64,000 bases of DNA from Paenibacillus sp. FSL H7-0331 (GTDB taxonomy: Bacteria > Bacillota > Bacilli > Paenibacillales > NBRC-103111). The DNA is taken from the NCBI RefSeq assembly GCF_001956045.1, contig NZ_MRTH01000020.1, positions 1-64,000 of the forward strand, given 5' to 3'. The notes below the pieces were generated by a model. It ran no database searches. It worked only from the letters and a program-made list of their open reading frames with translations, and had not been told where the DNA came from. Numbering within the stretch: position 1 is the first letter of the stretch; each line of letters begins with the position of its first letter. The translations under genes and the position numbers were made by a program. This document shows positions 62,613 to 64,000 of this stretch, piece after piece.

Positions 62613-63584
62613 TTGAAGAAAGATTATTTGTTAAATGAGTGGCATTGCGTATACCTTGCATCTGAATTAAAAGAAGAACCACAGCAAGTTTTTGTTTTAG
62701 GGGAAAGAGTGGTTATATATCGAACAAAAACTGAGGTTCATGCTTTTAAGGATCTATGCATCCATCGTGGCGCAGCTCTTTCGCTCGGTAAAGTTAAAAA
62801 TGGAATGCTAGTCTGCCCATATCATGCTTGGGAATACAATACTGCAGGAGAATGCGAAAAAATACCGGCTTTACCCTCTGGAAAGGCGATTCCTAGTAAG
62901 GCGAAAGCTACAGTCTATCGGTGCATTGAACACATTGGGTTTATATGGGTTAATATCGGTGAAGACCCAGCCCCATTAGTTGCATTTCCTGAATATGATC
63001 AAGATGAATACCGGACAGTCGCTATAGGACCTTATGATGTCAAAGCTAATGCACCACGTATTGTTGAGAACTTTTTAGATATTGCTCATTTAATGTTCGT
63101 ACATGAAGGGATGCTTGGTGATGCAGATCATGCAGAAATCCCTGTGTTTGATATTAATTTTACGGATGGTCGTTTTATAACAAGCGAAATACTGCTCTAC
63201 CAACCTAATCCGGATGGTCGATCCAGTGAAGGGTACTCAAATTATGTGTACGAAATTTTATCACCGATGACTGCTCGATTTAAAAAGAAAGCTCAGGATT
63301 CAAATAATGAATTTTCGTTTTTCATTACTGTTGTTCAAGAAAAAGAAGAACAAACAAAAGTTTTTATGCTACATTCAAGAAATTTCGAGCTAGATCAACC
63401 TGATGAACCGTATACAAAATTTACAGATATATTGCTAAAGCAAGATATTGAAATTATTGAGAGTCAAAAACCTGAATTATTACCTCTAGATTTGCAAGAA
63501 GAAATGCATCTGAAATCAGACGCTATCAGCATCGCTTATCGTAGGTGGCTTAAAAAGTTAGGTGTAGAAACTGGGATTATTTAA
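62613..63584 (+). CDS. Rieske non-heme iron oxygenase, alpha subunit type
   Basis: A 323-residue oxygenase component. The Rieske 2Fe-2S ligands are C and H in LCIHRGAALSLG and CPYHAWEY. The mononuclear iron site is in ENFLDIAHLMFVHEG (His, His, with the upstream Asp bridging). The overall size matches single-component-type (vanillate demethylase/phenylpropionate-like) oxygenases rather than the 450-residue ring-hydroxylating class. The start is TTG 62613 with GGAGG at 62601-62605; upstream in-frame codons belong to an SDR pseudogene. No ferredoxin or reductase gene is visible, so electrons must come from elsewhere. An exporter gene follows. Confidence 0.88.
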   Translation: MKKDYLLNEWHCVYLASELKEEPQQVFVLGERVVIYRTKTEVHAFKDLCIHRGAALSLGKVKNGMLVCPYHAWEYNTAGECEKIPALPSGKAIPSKAKATVYRCIEHIGFIWVNIGEDPAPLVAFPEYDQDEYRTVAIGPYDVKANAPRIVENFLDIAHLMFVHEGMLGDADHAEIPVFDINFTDGRFITSEILLYQPNPDGRSSEGYSNYVYEILSPMTARFKKKAQDSNNEFSFFITVVQEKEEQTKVFMLHSRNFELDQPDEPYTKFTDILLKQDIEIIESQKPELLPLDLQEEMHLKSDAISIAYRRWLKKLGVETGII

Positions 63585-63713
63585 CGAAATGATTGATATA
63601 GTCCTACAATAATTTTGACTTTCTATTATTGTATCTGGCCGGATGTCGGAATTTAGTACTAATTGGTTTTCATTAAAGAATGAAGTTTTTTACAGAAGCA
63701 GGAGCGTGATTTG

Positions 63714-64000
63714 TTTGCAAGCAAGTATAGAAGCGGAGCAACAAGCTGTTAAAAGTGTTAGAGTGTTTCCAATTATGGCATCATTGATGCTTGCTGGTTT
63801 TGTTGGTACGTTCAATGAAACAGCGCTAAATATTGCACTCAGTAATTTTATTCAAGTATTTTCTATTAGTACATCTATTGCTCAATGGTTGACAACTGGT
63901 TATTTGCTCACACTGGGTATTCTAATTCCGTTGTCCGGATTATTGATGCAATGGTTTACAACAAGACAGCTTTTCTTGACAGCGGCCATTGTCTCTCTCG
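63714..64000 (+). CDS. MFS exporter, DHA2 family (partial, runs off the window)
   Basis: The first 95 residues of a DHA2-type exporter: TM1 with MLAGFVGTFNETALNIALSN (the DHA2 charged TM1 motif carries E instead of D), then SIAQWLTTGYLLTLGILIPL and SGLLMQWFTTRQLF, the loop motif A region. TTG 63714 has AGGAG ten bases upstream; an in-frame GTG at 63705 is too close. It probably forms an operon with the Rieske oxygenase 130 bp upstream and could export that enzyme's product. Confidence 0.85.

Noticed and set aside
1..64000. CRISPR array, tRNA/rRNA genes, prophage or IS transposase genes
   Set aside because: No regularly spaced repeats, no cloverleaf or rRNA sequence, and no transposase, integrase or phage structural motifs were seen on either strand.

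Overview
The window looks like the chromosome of a Paenibacillus-type soil Firmicute (order Bacillales). This rests on strong GGAGG ribosome sites with many TTG/GTG starts, abundant AraC-type regulators (including large membrane-anchored ones), LplB/YtcP/LplA-type sugar ABC cassettes without a local ATPase, YesM/YesN two-component genes, and Gfo/Idh/MocA dehydrogenases beside glycosidases. No rRNA, tRNA or CRISPR array was seen.

Layout. 0-5.5 kb: two terminators, an XRE/MmyB regulator divergent from a DHA2 drug exporter, and a PhyH-type dioxygenase divergent from two tandem AraC regulators. 5.5-14.2 kb: a catabolic island with two Gfo/Idh/MocA dehydrogenases (one frameshifted), a GH36-like alpha-galactosidase, an AraC and a XylR-like regulator, a DUF6807 protein and a truncated 2-hydroxyacid dehydrogenase. 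14.2-18.6 kb: an Rrf2 regulator, two AhpD-like paralogues flanking an EamA transporter, a YjjG-type HAD phosphatase and a monooxygenase remnant. 18.8-31.7 kb: a visibly G+C-richer operon with ABC cassette 1, an FAD oxidoreductase, a giant secreted beta-helix protein and a YesN/YesM pair, with a cre-like site at its promoter. 31.8-33.3 kb: a Cfr-type 23S rRNA methyltransferase behind a 40-codon leader and an intrinsic terminator. 33.4-34.1 kb: an AraC pseudogene.

34.5-55.6 kb: two further modules, each a membrane AraC regulator followed by an ABC cassette. Between them lie a GH95-like protein, cupin, Gfo/Idh/MocA, GH36-like and GH95 enzymes. A likely 221-bp MITE sits directly behind the cassette-2 binding protein. 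55.9-61.3 kb: two secreted enzymes, one a PL6-type lyase and one a discoidin/beta-helix protein with a decayed C-terminus. 61.4-62.6 kb: gene debris (small secreted protein, response-regulator fragment, short-chain dehydrogenase). 62.6-64 kb: a Rieske oxygenase and the start of another DHA2 exporter.

How it works together: the secreted lyase and beta-helix proteins would cut a complex polysaccharide. Three ABC importers, probably powered by a shared ATPase encoded elsewhere, would take up oligosaccharides. Cytoplasmic GH36- and GH95-type enzymes and Gfo/Idh/MocA dehydrogenases would break them down, each branch having its own sensor. The most notable item is the cfr-like gene with all the parts of antibiotic-induced transcription attenuation (promoter, leader ORF, leader hairpin, terminator). 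The many frameshifts and truncations between intact modules mark this as an accessory region in turnover.
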